A stretch of 64,000 bases of DNA from Propionivibrio hellwigii (GTDB lineage Bacteria; Pseudomonadota; Gammaproteobacteria; Burkholderiales; Rhodocyclaceae). Made by a program: the position numbers and the translations under genes. The stretch covers positions 1 through 64,000 of the forward strand of contig NZ_JBEUWX010000002.1 in NCBI RefSeq assembly GCF_041770905.1. Reading direction: 5' to 3'. The notes under the pieces are model-generated. The model was given only the letters and a program-made list of their open reading frames with translations. It made no database searches and was not told where the DNA came from. The stretch's first letter is position 1. Each line of letters opens with the position of its first letter. Below, one piece after another: positions 35,352-44,100 of this stretch.

Positions 35352-35997
35352 CGGCCGTTTCTTTCTACCTCTTCCGGCGTGGGCGGATAAAAAACGGTGC
35401 GAAAACGCCCGGTGCAAGCAGGGGTGGCTTTGCCTGCGGATACGGTTAAAAAACAGCAAAAATGCCGGGCAGCCCGCCAATGCCCGATTGACAAGGGCTG
35501 CAGAAGCGACCGGGCTAAAACGCCCAGAAGACGCGGGGTCCAGGCCGACGAGTTATTGCGCTCCGCTGACTGGCAGGCTCGTGCCTGACCACATCTCTGG
35601 CGCACCGCCGGCCGCGTGGGAGAAGCGAAACACTCGAATCGACGCTGACCGGCCAGTACGGCGCACCGCCGGCCGCGTGGGAGAAGCACCACCGTCTGAA
35701 TAATAGCCGCCAGTAGTCGCAGACTCACCACACCCCGTCACAATATCCGCCACCATGCCTGCCCGGAACCCCGCGTAAAACGGGCGTTTCCGGATAGGCT
35801 ACCCGCCAGCCCAGTGTTTACGGGCGCTCCAGACCTACCTATCCGCTAGCCCAATGTTTACGCGGGTTTCCGGATTGCCTGCCCGAAACCCCACTGTTTA
35901 CGAGTACTTCCGGCCTACCTGCCGGCAAATGCCCGATTAATAAGGGTTCCAGAAGTAGCTGGGCTGAAATGCCCAAAAGACGCGGGGTTCAGGCCGG
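35352..35997. repeat. Spacer packed with dispersed intergenic repeats
   Basis: No gene is supported. Repeat cores lie at about 35473-35505, 35770-35793 (CCCGCGTAAAACGGGCGTTT), 35848-35873, 35923-35952 and 35964-35995 (CTGAAATGCCCAAAAGACGC), in both orientations. A separate direct repeat, GCGCACCGCCGGCCGCGTGG followed by GAGAAGC, occurs near 35600 and 35662. Confidence 0.75.
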
Positions 35998-36207
35998 CTA
36001 GTTTGACCGATCCGGCCAATTGCGCATCACCGCCGGAACACGCAGATCAGGCAGCGCAATAACATTGCCGCAGAATGAGCAGCGTACCTCGTCGCCGTTG
36101 TCCTGGCGCGGGAAACGGTTGGGCTTGGCGTTGAGGTCAGGCGTGGAGGAGTGGGGGGAGTAGGGCTGGATTGTGGCCGGATAGCCGCCGGGATAGACTG
36201 AATAGGG
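35998..36207 (-). pseudogene. Start-less fragment with a CxxC knuckle
   Basis: The minus-strand frame between stops reads PYSVYPGGYPATIQPYSPHS, STPDLNAKPNRFPRQDNGDE and VRCSFCGNVIALPDLRVPAV, ending MRNWPDRSN. Composition and the CSFCGN knuckle look genuinely coding, but there is no usable start codon. It is probably the end of a broken gene, possibly a zinc-ribbon protein. It lies 46 bases downstream of rpoS on the same strand. I do not recognise the family. Confidence 0.35.
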
Positions 36208-36253
36208 CTAAAGAAGGCTGAATAGGCGGGGGAGTGTTGCGCGGCCGCTCGCG

Positions 36254-37324
36254 CTATAGCAGCGTGTCGTGCGCGAGGCCGTCCTGCTTGATCATTTGCC
36301 GCAGTTGGTTGAAGGCCACGGTCTGGATTTGCCGGATGCGCTCACGCGTTAATCCCAGTTCGGCGGCGATTTCTTCGCGCGTGCCAATTTCGTAGCCGAG
36401 CAGACCGTAACGCCGCGCCAGCACGTAGCGCTGCCGCTCGGGCAGTTGTTTTACCCAGCTGGTGACGAGCTGTCCGATGCGCTGTTGTTGCATCAGGCTT
36501 TCCGCTTCCAGCGTATTGTCGTCGGGCAGGATGTCGGCGATGCTGTGTTCGGGGTCGATTTCCAGCGGCGCATCGAGCGAGGCGATATGTTCGCTAAGGG
36601 CGATAGCGCGCCGCACTTCTTCCGCCGGCCGGTCGATCAGATGAGCGATATTTTCGATGCGGATTTCGCGGCCGCTGGCCAGTTCCAGATGGCGCATGGC
36701 GCGCAGGATCAGGTTGATCTCCTTGATGACGTGGACGGGCAGGCGGATGGTGCGCGACTGGTTCATGATCGCGCGTTCGATGTTCTGGCGAATCCACCAG
36801 GTCGCGTAGGTGGAAAAGCGGAAGCCGCGTTCCGGCTCGAATTTTTCGATGGCGTGAATCAGGCCGAGATTGCCTTCCTCGATCAGGTCGGGCAGCGGCA
36901 GGCCGCGGTTGAGGTAGTGCTTGGCGATATTGACGACCAGCCGCAGATTGTGTTCGATCATGCGCTGGCGCGCGGCGAAATCCCCCTGCCGGATCTGGAG
37001 CGCGCATTCGTATTCTTCCTGTGGCGTAAATAGCGGTTTGGCGCCGATTTCGTTCAGGTAATACAGGGTGATGTCGTTGAGGAGTTCAACTCCCGGTGAA
37101 TTGTGGGCGTCGTTGGAATCCGCTGAGTCATCGGAATCGCCCGTCTCGCCCGCCCCCTGAGATTTAGCGGGGCGGGGCATATCGGCCGGTTCGGCGGAAT
37201 CCGCCGTTTCCGTTGTTTCCGTCGCGTACTTCTCGGTGGGGAGTGCGTCCGCTTCGGCCGGCGTTCCCGCGTGCGAAACGGCATGGCGGGTTTTGCGCCG
37301 GCCAGTTTTGTTTCTGCTGTTCAC
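36254..37324 (-). CDS. rpoS: RNA polymerase sigma factor RpoS
   Basis: Stationary-phase/general-stress sigma factor. The N-terminal 75 residues are low-complexity (ETTETADSAEPADMPRPAKS), longer than in Escherichia coli. Sigma region 1.2 follows (DITLYYLNEIGAKPLFTPQE), then region 2 (GLIHAIEKFEPERGFRFSTY, ATWWIRQNIERAI), region 3 and region 4 (REEIAAELGLTRERIRQIQT). At 356 residues it is somewhat long because of the N-terminal arm. It is the last gene of surE-pcm-nlpD-rpoS; an rpoS promoter inside nlpD is usual in this layout but was not traced. Confidence 0.95.
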   Translation of the reverse strand: MNSRNKTGRRKTRHAVSHAGTPAEADALPTEKYATETTETADSAEPADMPRPAKSQGAGETGDSDDSADSNDAHNSPGVELLNDITLYYLNEIGAKPLFTPQEEYECALQIRQGDFAARQRMIEHNLRLVVNIAKHYLNRGLPLPDLIEEGNLGLIHAIEKFEPERGFRFSTYATWWIRQNIERAIMNQSRTIRLPVHVIKEINLILRAMRHLELASGREIRIENIAHLIDRPAEEVRRAIALSEHIASLDAPLEIDPEHSIADILPDDNTLEAESLMQQQRIGQLVTSWVKQLPERQRYVLARRYGLLGYEIGTREEIAAELGLTRERIRQIQTVAFNQLRQMIKQDGLAHDTLL

Positions 37325-37326
37325 GG

Positions 37327-38394
37327 TCAGCGCGCTGGCAGGTACTTCATCGGATCGACCGGCCTGCCCTGGGTACGGATCTCGAAATGCAGCTTCACCC
37401 GGTCAGCGTCGGTATTGCCCATTTCCGCAATCTTCTGCCCTTTGCTGACTTGCTGGCCTTCCTTGACGAGCAGCTTGCTGTTGTGCGCGTAAACGGAGAC
37501 GAGATTGTCGGCGTGTTTGATGATGACCATGTTGCCGTAGCCGCGCAGGGCATTGTTGGCGATGATGACCTTGCCGTCCTGCGCCGCAATGACGGGATCG
37601 CCGTGCTTGCCGGAAACATCGACGCCCTTGTTGCCGTTGCCAAAGTGACCGAGCACGGCGCCGCTCGCTGGCCAGCTCCAGCTTTGTCCGTGGGCTGTCG
37701 TGTCTGCCGCGGAGTCCGCGCCTTGCCTGCCGCCTTCGGCGGATTGTGCGGCGCCCGCCGCAGTGGTTGCCGCTGCGGCCGTGGTTGCGTCCGGTGTCCT
37801 TGGTAAGGCCGGCCCTTCAGCCTGCGCCAGCGCTTGTTCGGAGTAGGGTTCCTTGCCGGCTTTCGGTTCGCGTTTGAGGAGGCCGGTGCTGCCGCCCGCA
37901 TCGCTGCCGGAAAAAACTGCGCCGCCTGCGGCGGAATCCGTGCCTGTGCCGCCCAGCGCGCGCTGTTCGATGCCCTGGTTATCGGTGATCGGCTGCGTTT
38001 CGACACCGGTTGCGGCGTCTACCACCGGGGTTTCCGCGCCTTGCGGGCGCAGGCGGATGATGCGGCCGACGGAAAGCTGGTTGGCATTTTCGAGCTGGTT
38101 GAGGGCAATCAGCTCGCGGGGATCCATGTTGTGCGCCCGGGCGATGCTATAGAGCGTGTCGCCGCTCTGGACGGTGTAATACGCTTCGCCCGCCGGCGTG
38201 CCCGTAGCGTATCCGCCGCGCCCTTCGACGGGGGCGGGGACGTTGCTGACGCAGGCGGCCAGTGTCAGCGCGGCCGCAGCGATGAGGGAAAAGGTGGAAA
38301 AGCGGTGGCAGGCGCGGCGCAGGCCGGCATGTACGGCGTGTGGCATGAGCGGTGTGGGGCTGACGCGAGCGCTGAAGTGGCCGATGTTTTTCAT
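37327..38394 (-). CDS. nlpD: Murein hydrolase activator NlpD (LysM + M23)
   Basis: Outer-membrane lipoprotein that activates the AmiC amidase at division. Lipobox LTLAAC follows a basic start. A LysM domain lies at about 70-115 (YYTVQSGDTLYSIARAHNMD). An Ala/Thr-rich linker follows, then a C-terminal M23/LytM domain (AAQDGKVIIANNALRGYGNM, LHFEIRTQGRPVDPMKYL). The zinc-binding HxxxD site is changed to NKGVD, as in non-catalytic NlpD activators. The start overlaps the pcm stop by four bases (ATGA), and rpoS follows two bases after its own stop. Confidence 0.93.
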   Translation of the reverse strand: MKNIGHFSARVSPTPLMPHAVHAGLRRACHRFSTFSLIAAAALTLAACVSNVPAPVEGRGGYATGTPAGEAYYTVQSGDTLYSIARAHNMDPRELIALNQLENANQLSVGRIIRLRPQGAETPVVDAATGVETQPITDNQGIEQRALGGTGTDSAAGGAVFSGSDAGGSTGLLKREPKAGKEPYSEQALAQAEGPALPRTPDATTAAAATTAAGAAQSAEGGRQGADSAADTTAHGQSWSWPASGAVLGHFGNGNKGVDVSGKHGDPVIAAQDGKVIIANNALRGYGNMVIIKHADNLVSVYAHNSKLLVKEGQQVSKGQKIAEMGNTDADRVKLHFEIRTQGRPVDPMKYLPAR

Positions 38395-39050
38395 TCGAGT
38401 CCTGAGAGTAGCGGAACAAAATTGACGAGGCTATCCACCCGGATTTCGGCGATATTTTTTGCACGGCGTTCGAAAAGCCGGAGGGTCTGCCGTTCAGTGC
38501 CGAACGGTAGCAGTATTCTGCCATTCGGCGCCAGCTGTTGCAAAAGCGCGTGCGGAAGTTCCGATGCGGCGGCGGAAACAATGATGGTGTCGAAAGGCGC
38601 GGCTTCCGGCAGTCCTTGCTGCCCGTCGGCGTGCTTGAGGCGGACGCGGAACTGCTGGATTTTGCGCAGGTTGAGTCTGGCGCGCGCGAGCAACGGCGCG
38701 ATGCGCTCGACGGCGTAGACCTCCGGCGTCAGCTGCGCCAGCACGGCGGCCTGATAGCCGGAACCGGCGCCGATTTCCAGCGTTTTGCCCAGTTCGCGCC
38801 CGCGCATCAGAATCTCGATCATCCGCGCGACGATGAAGGGCTGTGAAATGGTCTGGGAAAACCCCAGCGGCAGCGCCGAATCCTCGTAGGCGCGGGAAGC
38901 CAGGGCTTCCTCGACAAACAGGTGACGCGGTACGGCGGCGATGGCGGCCAGCACGCGCTCCTCGGCAATGCCGTCGGCGCGCAGGCGCTCGATCATGCGT
39001 GCCCGCGCGCGCGGCGAAGTCATGCCCAGACCGGACGCGCTCAGGCTCAT
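38391..39050 (-). CDS. pcm: Protein-L-isoaspartate O-methyltransferase
   Basis: Repairs isoaspartyl damage by SAM-dependent methylation. The 219-residue protein has the Pcm N-terminus (MIERLRADGIAEERVLAAIA, VPRHLFVEEALASRAYEDSA, LPLGFSQTISQPFIVARMIE) and SAM motif I (LEIGAGSGYQAAVLAQL). The C-terminal LLPFGTERQTLRLFERR is also typical. Both ends overlap neighbours by four bases (ATGA), so it is tightly coupled with surE and nlpD. No residues appear to be missing. Confidence 0.95.
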   Translation of the reverse strand: MSLSASGLGMTSPRARARMIERLRADGIAEERVLAAIAAVPRHLFVEEALASRAYEDSALPLGFSQTISQPFIVARMIEILMRGRELGKTLEIGAGSGYQAAVLAQLTPEVYAVERIAPLLARARLNLRKIQQFRVRLKHADGQQGLPEAAPFDTIIVSAAASELPHALLQQLAPNGRILLPFGTERQTLRLFERRAKNIAEIRVDSLVNFVPLLSGLE

Positions 39051-39790
39051 TGGTCAAGCCATCCCCGCAGCAGCGGCAGTTGCGCCGTATGCGTCAGGTC
39101 GATCTGTAAGGGCGTGATCGACACCTGGTGGCTGGCGACGGCGTAAAAATCGGTGCCTTCCTCGGCGTCTTCCGCCTGGCCGGCGGCGCCGACCCAATAC
39201 ACCGTTTCGTTGCGCGGCGTAACGGTGACGACCATCCCCTCGGCTTTGTGGCGCTTGCCCAGCCGCGTGATGGCGCGGCCTTGCAGCATCTCGTAGGGAA
39301 TGTCGGGAATATTGACGTTGAGCAGCATCGGCCCGGCGGGGCGGCGGGCGATCAGCGTATCAACCAGTTCGCGCGCCACGCGGCCGGCGGTGTTCAGATG
39401 CCCGAACGTCTTGCTGCACAGCGAAATGGCCAGCGAGGGAATGCCGAGCAGAAAGCCCTCGGTCGCCGCGGCGACGGTGCCGGAATAAATCGTATCGTCG
39501 CCCATGTTGGCGCCCAGGTTGATGCCGGAAACCACCATATCCGGCAAGGTGTCCAGCACGCCGGTGACGGCCAGGTGTACGCAATCGGTGGGCGTGCCGT
39601 TGACGTGATAAAACCCGTTGCTGCCGCGCCGGAGGGAGAGCGGGCGGTCAAGCGTCAGCGAGTTGCTCGCGCCGCTGTAATCGCGCTCCGGCGCGACGAC
39701 GACGATCTCCGCCACCTCCGAGAGAACGTGCGCCAGATGTTCGATCCCGGGTGAAAAATAACCATCGTCGTTGCTCAACAGAATTCTCAT
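39047..39790 (-). CDS. surE: 5'/3'-nucleotidase SurE
   Basis: Metal-dependent survival phosphatase acting on nucleotides and short polyphosphate. ATG 39790 gives the canonical start MRILLSNDDGYFSPGIEHLA with the catalytic Asp pair at residues 8-9; the longer frame to 39844 has no support. GINLGANMGDDTIYSGTVAA and NVNIPDIPYE further support the call. It has 247 residues, the usual length, and is the first gene of the surE-pcm-nlpD-rpoS operon. Confidence 0.95.
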   Translation of the reverse strand: MRILLSNDDGYFSPGIEHLAHVLSEVAEIVVVAPERDYSGASNSLTLDRPLSLRRGSNGFYHVNGTPTDCVHLAVTGVLDTLPDMVVSGINLGANMGDDTIYSGTVAAATEGFLLGIPSLAISLCSKTFGHLNTAGRVARELVDTLIARRPAGPMLLNVNIPDIPYEMLQGRAITRLGKRHKAEGMVVTVTPRNETVYWVGAAGQAEDAEEGTDFYAVASHQVSITPLQIDLTHTAQLPLLRGWLDQ

Positions 39791-40293
39791 GGCGCGATCA
39801 GTACAGGCGTAATCGATATTGCAATTGTTATGGAAATACGGCAATGAAAACCGGCGCGGCGTTTTTTATCGTGGGGCTTGGCCGCGCCGTCGCCGGATGC
39901 CTTGTCTGTTCCGGCAATCGCGCGATTATACGGGGATTCGCCAGCACGGGAGAAGGGGAAGGCGCGGAAGAAGTGGAGGGCGCGGAAGAAGTGGAAGGAC
40001 GGAAGGGTGGAAAGAGCGTTGCCGGTAAGCATGCTCTGAAGCCCGCGTGGAATGGGCGTTTCCGGCCGCCTTGCCCGCTAGCCCAGTATTTACGCGGGTT
40101 TCCGACCGACCTGCCCGCAAACGCCCTATCGACGGGGATTTCAAGCCGACGGATGATTCTGTTCCAGTACATCCGGCCGTTTCATTCCTGAGCCGCACTG
40201 TCTGCGACAGTACGCCTTGTCCGGTTGCCCGAAACCCTCCGCCATGCGGCTTTACGGTAGTTCAAGAGAGTCATCCGGACAGGTCACGACCGG
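39791..40293. repeat. Spacer with dispersed repeats upstream of surE
   Basis: Contains a short purine-rich tandem tract (GGCGCGGAAGAAGTGGAGG repeated near 39960-40000). Repeat cores lie at 40041-40065 (GCCCGCGTGGAATGGGCGTT), 40081-40104 and 40114-40141, in both orientations. No gene is supported; surE promoter elements should lie at its left side. Confidence 0.7.
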
Positions 40294-40926
40294 CTATTTG
40301 TAAATGTCGGCATATTCCATGACGCCCTTGAGTTCGCCGGTGATCTGGCGAAGCATGGAGAGGTAGGCAAAGGCATCAACCTTCTGCAGCTTGGCGTAAT
40401 CGCGACTGCCGCCCAGCGGCAGCGCCGGCACATAGCCGAGCATCTCCTGCGGCCCAAAGGGGGCGTGACGATGGAAAACGTCGAGAAAATCGTCAGTATT
40501 TGATGACGGAAGAAAATAATCAGGTGAAATCATAAAAAGAGACTTTATACATACTTCGTGTGGACATTCTGGATACTCCCTGCTTCCTACAAAGCCGGCA
40601 TCCAATGTCATGAGTACTGGCCTGAAACCGTAATTGATGCCAAAGAGTTTAAACTCCCCATACACCCCTTTCATCACCGGGATAAAGACATCGAGCTGTT
40701 CGAGTTCGGTGCCCTTGAGCCACTCATCGATGAGCGGCTTCCATTCCAGCGGGTTGCACAGGCTCATCAGCCCGTCCTTGAAGACCGAAAAGCCCAGGTG
40801 ACGCCAGTAGTCGATCAAGAGCGGCGGCACGCTCGGCGCCAGCTGCGCGAGCACGGCTTCGTCCGCTTCGATCCGCTGCGTGGGTTCGCCCCACTGTTTC
40901 AGAAAGTATTGGGGAATGGCAGGCAT
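40294..40926 (-). CDS. GAD-like/DUF1851 immunity protein (Tdi type)
   Basis: The 210-residue protein starts MPAIPQYFLKQWGEPTQRIE and continues VPPLLIDYWRHLGFSVFKDG, the N-terminal GAD-like domain. A DUF1851-type second half includes APFGPQEMLGYVPALPLGGS and VDAFAYLSMLRQITGELKGV. This two-domain layout is that of Tdi1, which neutralises the Ntox15 DNase Tde1 in Agrobacterium. It lies 27 bases downstream of an Ntox15 toxin gene on the same strand, a classical toxin-immunity order. No signal peptide is seen, as expected for a cytoplasmic antidote to a DNase. Confidence 0.82.
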   Translation of the reverse strand: MPAIPQYFLKQWGEPTQRIEADEAVLAQLAPSVPPLLIDYWRHLGFSVFKDGLMSLCNPLEWKPLIDEWLKGTELEQLDVFIPVMKGVYGEFKLFGINYGFRPVLMTLDAGFVGSREYPECPHEVCIKSLFMISPDYFLPSSNTDDFLDVFHRHAPFGPQEMLGYVPALPLGGSRDYAKLQKVDAFAYLSMLRQITGELKGVMEYADIYK

Positions 40927-40953
40927 AACTTTAATCCTTCGTGCAATGGCGGT

Positions 40954-42045
40954 TTATTTGAGACAGCGGGTGAGTTTAACGTTCATGGCGGCGGTTTCGC
41001 CCAGTTCGCCGAAGGCTTCCCTGGCCGCTGCGTCAAGTCCGGCCACGCGCGTGTTCTGCGGCCACTGGCTGCCGATGGAGCGGTTGGCCGAGGCGTTGCC
41101 CATGCCGGTCGGCGTCGGACTGTGGTAGCCCCCAGCCACCATGTCCGGCGTGTGCAATGCATCCAGCCCTTTCATCATGTCCGCAGCTTCGCGGGCGGCC
41201 TGTGTTGCGGCAAGCTCTTCATCCATGCCGGAGAGGATTTTTTGGTCTTGAAGTTTTTGCTGTTGCTCTTTTTGGAACTTTTCCCTAAACCGGGCAACTT
41301 CAGCCGCCGCATCCGGATGCCGTCCGAAGCGCTGATAGGCCTCCCGCGCCGTGAGGTAGTCGCCGACGCTCATCTGGTTGAGGGCGTCCTGCTGGGCTTT
41401 GAGCTGACGGTCGTATTCGATGTCGCTGGCGCGGTTGCCTTTGCCTTTCCTGAAACAGGGTACTTCGTGTTCTTTCATCCGCTTTCTGAGGATGTAGCCG
41501 CCGGCTTCGTCTGCATGCCGGCTGATGGCTTGTGCGCTTTCCCGGCTGCCCTTGGCGGCCGCTTCCGCGACCTTGCCCGGGACTTTGGCGCTCTTGACGG
41601 CCGCTTCGACGGCGTCGTTTGTCCGTTTCGCAGCCTTGATCGTGGTGGCGCCCCAGCCGGCGAAGGGAATGGCGGCCGCCGCGCTCAGGCTGGCGTTGAT
41701 CTTATCGCCTTCGGCCAGGTAGATGCCGGCGTTGATGAGGTCGGCGCCTTCGCCTAATACGGGCACAAGACCGGCAACGTCGAGGATGCCGTGCAGGGTA
41801 TCCGATCCCCAGCGTTGCCACCAGTCTTGTTCGGCTTCGGTTTCGGCGCCGCCGGAAGGGTTGGTGTTGTTCCCGGCCGGGGCGCTTTGTGTTTTGGGGA
41901 GAATGATGCCGGTGGTGTTGGCGTAGGGGCCGGGCATGGCGTAGCCGTTGGGGTGGATGTGGCTGCGGCGTACCGGCGGTGGAGTGGCAGACCCGTCCGC
42001 AGGGGTGGGATGATCCGGCGCATCGGGGTCGGGAGGTTTTGTCAT
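40954..42045 (-). CDS. Polymorphic toxin with Ntox15 DNase domain (Tde-like)
   Basis: The 363-residue protein has a proline-rich N-terminus (1-60) with HPNGYAMPGPYANTTGI. A Gly/Ala-rich hydrophobic pre-toxin segment lies at about 82-137 (LHGILDVAGLVPVLGEGADL, AAAAIPFAGWGATTIKAAKR). A C-terminal Ntox15 domain follows from about 192 (EHEVPCFRKGKGN, YDRQLKAQQDALNQMSVGDY). The HxxD catalytic motif is intact as HTPD at 298-301, followed by GNASANRSIGSQW. Relatives (Tde1/Tde2) are type VI-delivered DNases. No VgrG, PAAR, Hcp or Eag gene is in the window. The immunity gene follows directly. Confidence 0.82.
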   Translation of the reverse strand: MTKPPDPDAPDHPTPADGSATPPPVRRSHIHPNGYAMPGPYANTTGIILPKTQSAPAGNNTNPSGGAETEAEQDWWQRWGSDTLHGILDVAGLVPVLGEGADLINAGIYLAEGDKINASLSAAAAIPFAGWGATTIKAAKRTNDAVEAAVKSAKVPGKVAEAAAKGSRESAQAISRHADEAGGYILRKRMKEHEVPCFRKGKGNRASDIEYDRQLKAQQDALNQMSVGDYLTAREAYQRFGRHPDAAAEVARFREKFQKEQQQKLQDQKILSGMDEELAATQAAREAADMMKGLDALHTPDMVAGGYHSPTPTGMGNASANRSIGSQWPQNTRVAGLDAAAREAFGELGETAAMNVKLTRCLK

Positions 42046-42881
42046 GGGAGGAAACCTGTATGGCGGGATTGTTTAGGGGATTGTTATGCGGGAGGATGTG
42101 TTGCGGTGTTTTTGGCAAAGATTTAAAGGGGCTTCCATAGGTTTCTATATTCTAGTCCGGTTTTTCAGCGTTTGAGCCGGTCAAGCAGTTCGGTTTCTAG
42201 CTTGCCTACCCGCAAATGCCCTATTGACGCGGGCTTGCGGGCAGCCAATTTAGATAGCCGGGCGTTGCATCCAGAATGCGCAGACAACAATTCGGCAGCG
42301 CCGCAGGGGAGATCGGCAGCGCCGCAGGAAATGAATGCGCCTCGTTGCCGTCGCCGCCATATGAATGCGGATGAAAAATGCCGGTCAGGAAGGCCTGCAT
42401 GTTGAGAGACGCACGCTGGGTATGCAGTGCTGCGGCGCGTTGTTTTGCCATGACCGGCTTGGCGTCCGCGTAGATTGGGCGTTGCCCATCGCCCATTGCT
42501 CATTGATGCCCATTGCCCGTCACTCCGCCACCTGCCACCCATTGCCCGTCACGCCCCCGCTCCGTTATCCGGTCTATACAATCCGGGCGGGGGCGGCCTG
42601 CCGTGTGTCGGAACCCTGCGGTTAGGCAGCGGTTCTTGCCGAAATATTTGTGCAAAGACGGAATTTTCTGTCCGTCATCATCACTGCTTGCAGACAGGCT
42701 GATTGGCCGGGAGCCCACGTATTATTTGGGCTACAGGCGAGTTGCCCTGTTGTGGATGTGCTTGCCGTATGCACTGGTTGTGCGATGTAGGAATATAATA
42801 AGCAGTAGTCTGATCGAGAAAACCGCACCGGCCTTTCGGCGCGGCCTTCCGGAAATTTCAGGCAACTTCCAGGACACTGCA
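42046..42881. other. Gene-free spacer between toxin and lysR
   Basis: Holds one clear dispersed-repeat core (CCGCAAATGCCCTATTGACG, 42210-42229, completed by CGGG) and a tract of short imperfect repeats of CCATTGCCC near 42487-42545. The frame of lysR stays open to 42513 but shows no family features before 42882. Otherwise nothing is recognised. Confidence 0.6.
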
Positions 42882-43844
42882 ATGAAACGGAAAATCCCCG
42901 GCGTCGAATTGCTGATTGCTTTTGAAACCGCCGCGCGGCACCAGAGCTTCACCCGCGCTGCCGAAGAACTATCGCTGACCCAAAGCGCCGTCTGCCGGCA
43001 GATTGCCGCGCTGGAAGATTATCTCGGCGTTGCCCTGTTCAACCGCGTCCGGCGGCGCGTTCTGCTTTCCGAGGCCGGGCGGCTCTACGCCCGCCAGGTG
43101 CGCGAAAACCTCAAGCGCATCGAGCACGACACCCTTTCCTTGATGGCGCACCGGGGCAGCGGCGTGCTCGAACTGGCGGCGATTCCCACCTTTGCTTCGC
43201 GCTGGCTGATTCCGCGACTCGTCGATTTTCACGCCAGCCACCCGAACATCGGCATCGACCTGACGACGCGCGCCGAGCCGTTCATGTTCAACGACACGCC
43301 TTTCGACGCCGCCATCCACTTTGGCGACCCGATCTGGCCGGGCGCCGTGATCGAATACCTGTTCGGCGAAGAAATGATCCCGGTATGCAACCCCGGCCTG
43401 ATGCACGGCCAGACGCGGATCGAGCCGGAAAAACTGGCCAAAATGGCGCTCCTGCACCAATCCTCGCGCCCGGAGGCTTGGCGGCAATGGTTCGACATGA
43501 TGGGCGTGCGCGGCGTCAATGTGATGGGCGGGCCGCGCTATGAACTCTTTTCAATGCTCATTCCGGCGGCGCAGGCCGGGCTGGGCGTGGCGCTGGTGCC
43601 GCATTTCTTCGTGCAAAAGGAACTGGCCTCCGGCGAACTGGTTTCCCCCTGCCCGGTAACGCTTTCCAGCCAGCGCGGCTATTACCTCGTCTATCCGGAA
43701 GACCGCGCCGGATCCGCGTCGCTGCAAGCCTTTGGCCAATGGCTGCACGGGCAGGCCGAAGCGTACCGGAGAGAGATGGGCGCGGCGGGGGCAACGGGGG
43801 AACAGGCCGCGAACAGCACCGGCCACACCAACAACGCCGCGTAG
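42882..43844 (+). CDS. LysR-family transcription regulator (GcvA-like)
   Basis: ATG 42882 gives the standard LysR start MKRKIPGVELLIAFETAARH followed by the helix-turn-helix (SFTRAAEELSLTQSAVCRQI, AALEDYLGVALFNRVRRRVL). The effector domain is of the GcvA/AmpR group (GVLELAAIPTFASRWLIPRL, NDTPFDAAIHFGDPIWPGAV). It has 320 residues, slightly long through a C-terminal Ala/Asn tail. No obvious target gene is divergent from it, since the left neighbour is a repeat-containing spacer, so the regulon cannot be guessed. Confidence 0.88.
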   Translation: MKRKIPGVELLIAFETAARHQSFTRAAEELSLTQSAVCRQIAALEDYLGVALFNRVRRRVLLSEAGRLYARQVRENLKRIEHDTLSLMAHRGSGVLELAAIPTFASRWLIPRLVDFHASHPNIGIDLTTRAEPFMFNDTPFDAAIHFGDPIWPGAVIEYLFGEEMIPVCNPGLMHGQTRIEPEKLAKMALLHQSSRPEAWRQWFDMMGVRGVNVMGGPRYELFSMLIPAAQAGLGVALVPHFFVQKELASGELVSPCPVTLSSQRGYYLVYPEDRAGSASLQAFGQWLHGQAEAYRREMGAAGATGEQAANSTGHTNNAA

Positions 43845-44036
43845 AGCCGGCAAATTCGCGACATATTGCGCCTAGAAATTGATGCACCTCGCCGGATTTA
43901 GCCCAATCGGTGCGTGACCTTTCCGTTTCACGCCCATTCTTTTTTCACATTCCCTTTTATTTCTTTTGCGCCGGTTGTTATGGCCGGACTCACGCCAGAG
44001 TGCGCAGAACGTGTGTAGGCGCGGGGCATAAATGCA

Positions 44037-44064
44037 ATACGGCCGCCCATGCGGGCGGCCGTAT
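44037..44064. terminator. Strong hairpin downstream of ferritin gene
   Basis: ATACGGCCGCCC and GGGCGGCCGTAT form a perfect 12-base stem with loop ATGC, 36 bases past the ferritin stop. The minus strand after it is T-rich (TTGCATTTATG), so it most likely ends the ferritin transcript. It may also stop lysR reading from the other side. Confidence 0.7.
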
Positions 44065-44100
44065 ATGTCCGATGCACGTATTGCCGTGCGCTGCGTGCGT

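Noticed and set aside
40558..41757. 399-codon plus-strand frame opposite the toxin pair
   Set aside because: Both minus-strand genes have recognisable domains; this frame has none and spans their border.
42513..42881. Upstream extension of the LysR frame
   Set aside because: LysR proteins start just before the helix-turn-helix; the added 123 residues are unlike any LysR part and cross a repeat-bearing spacer.
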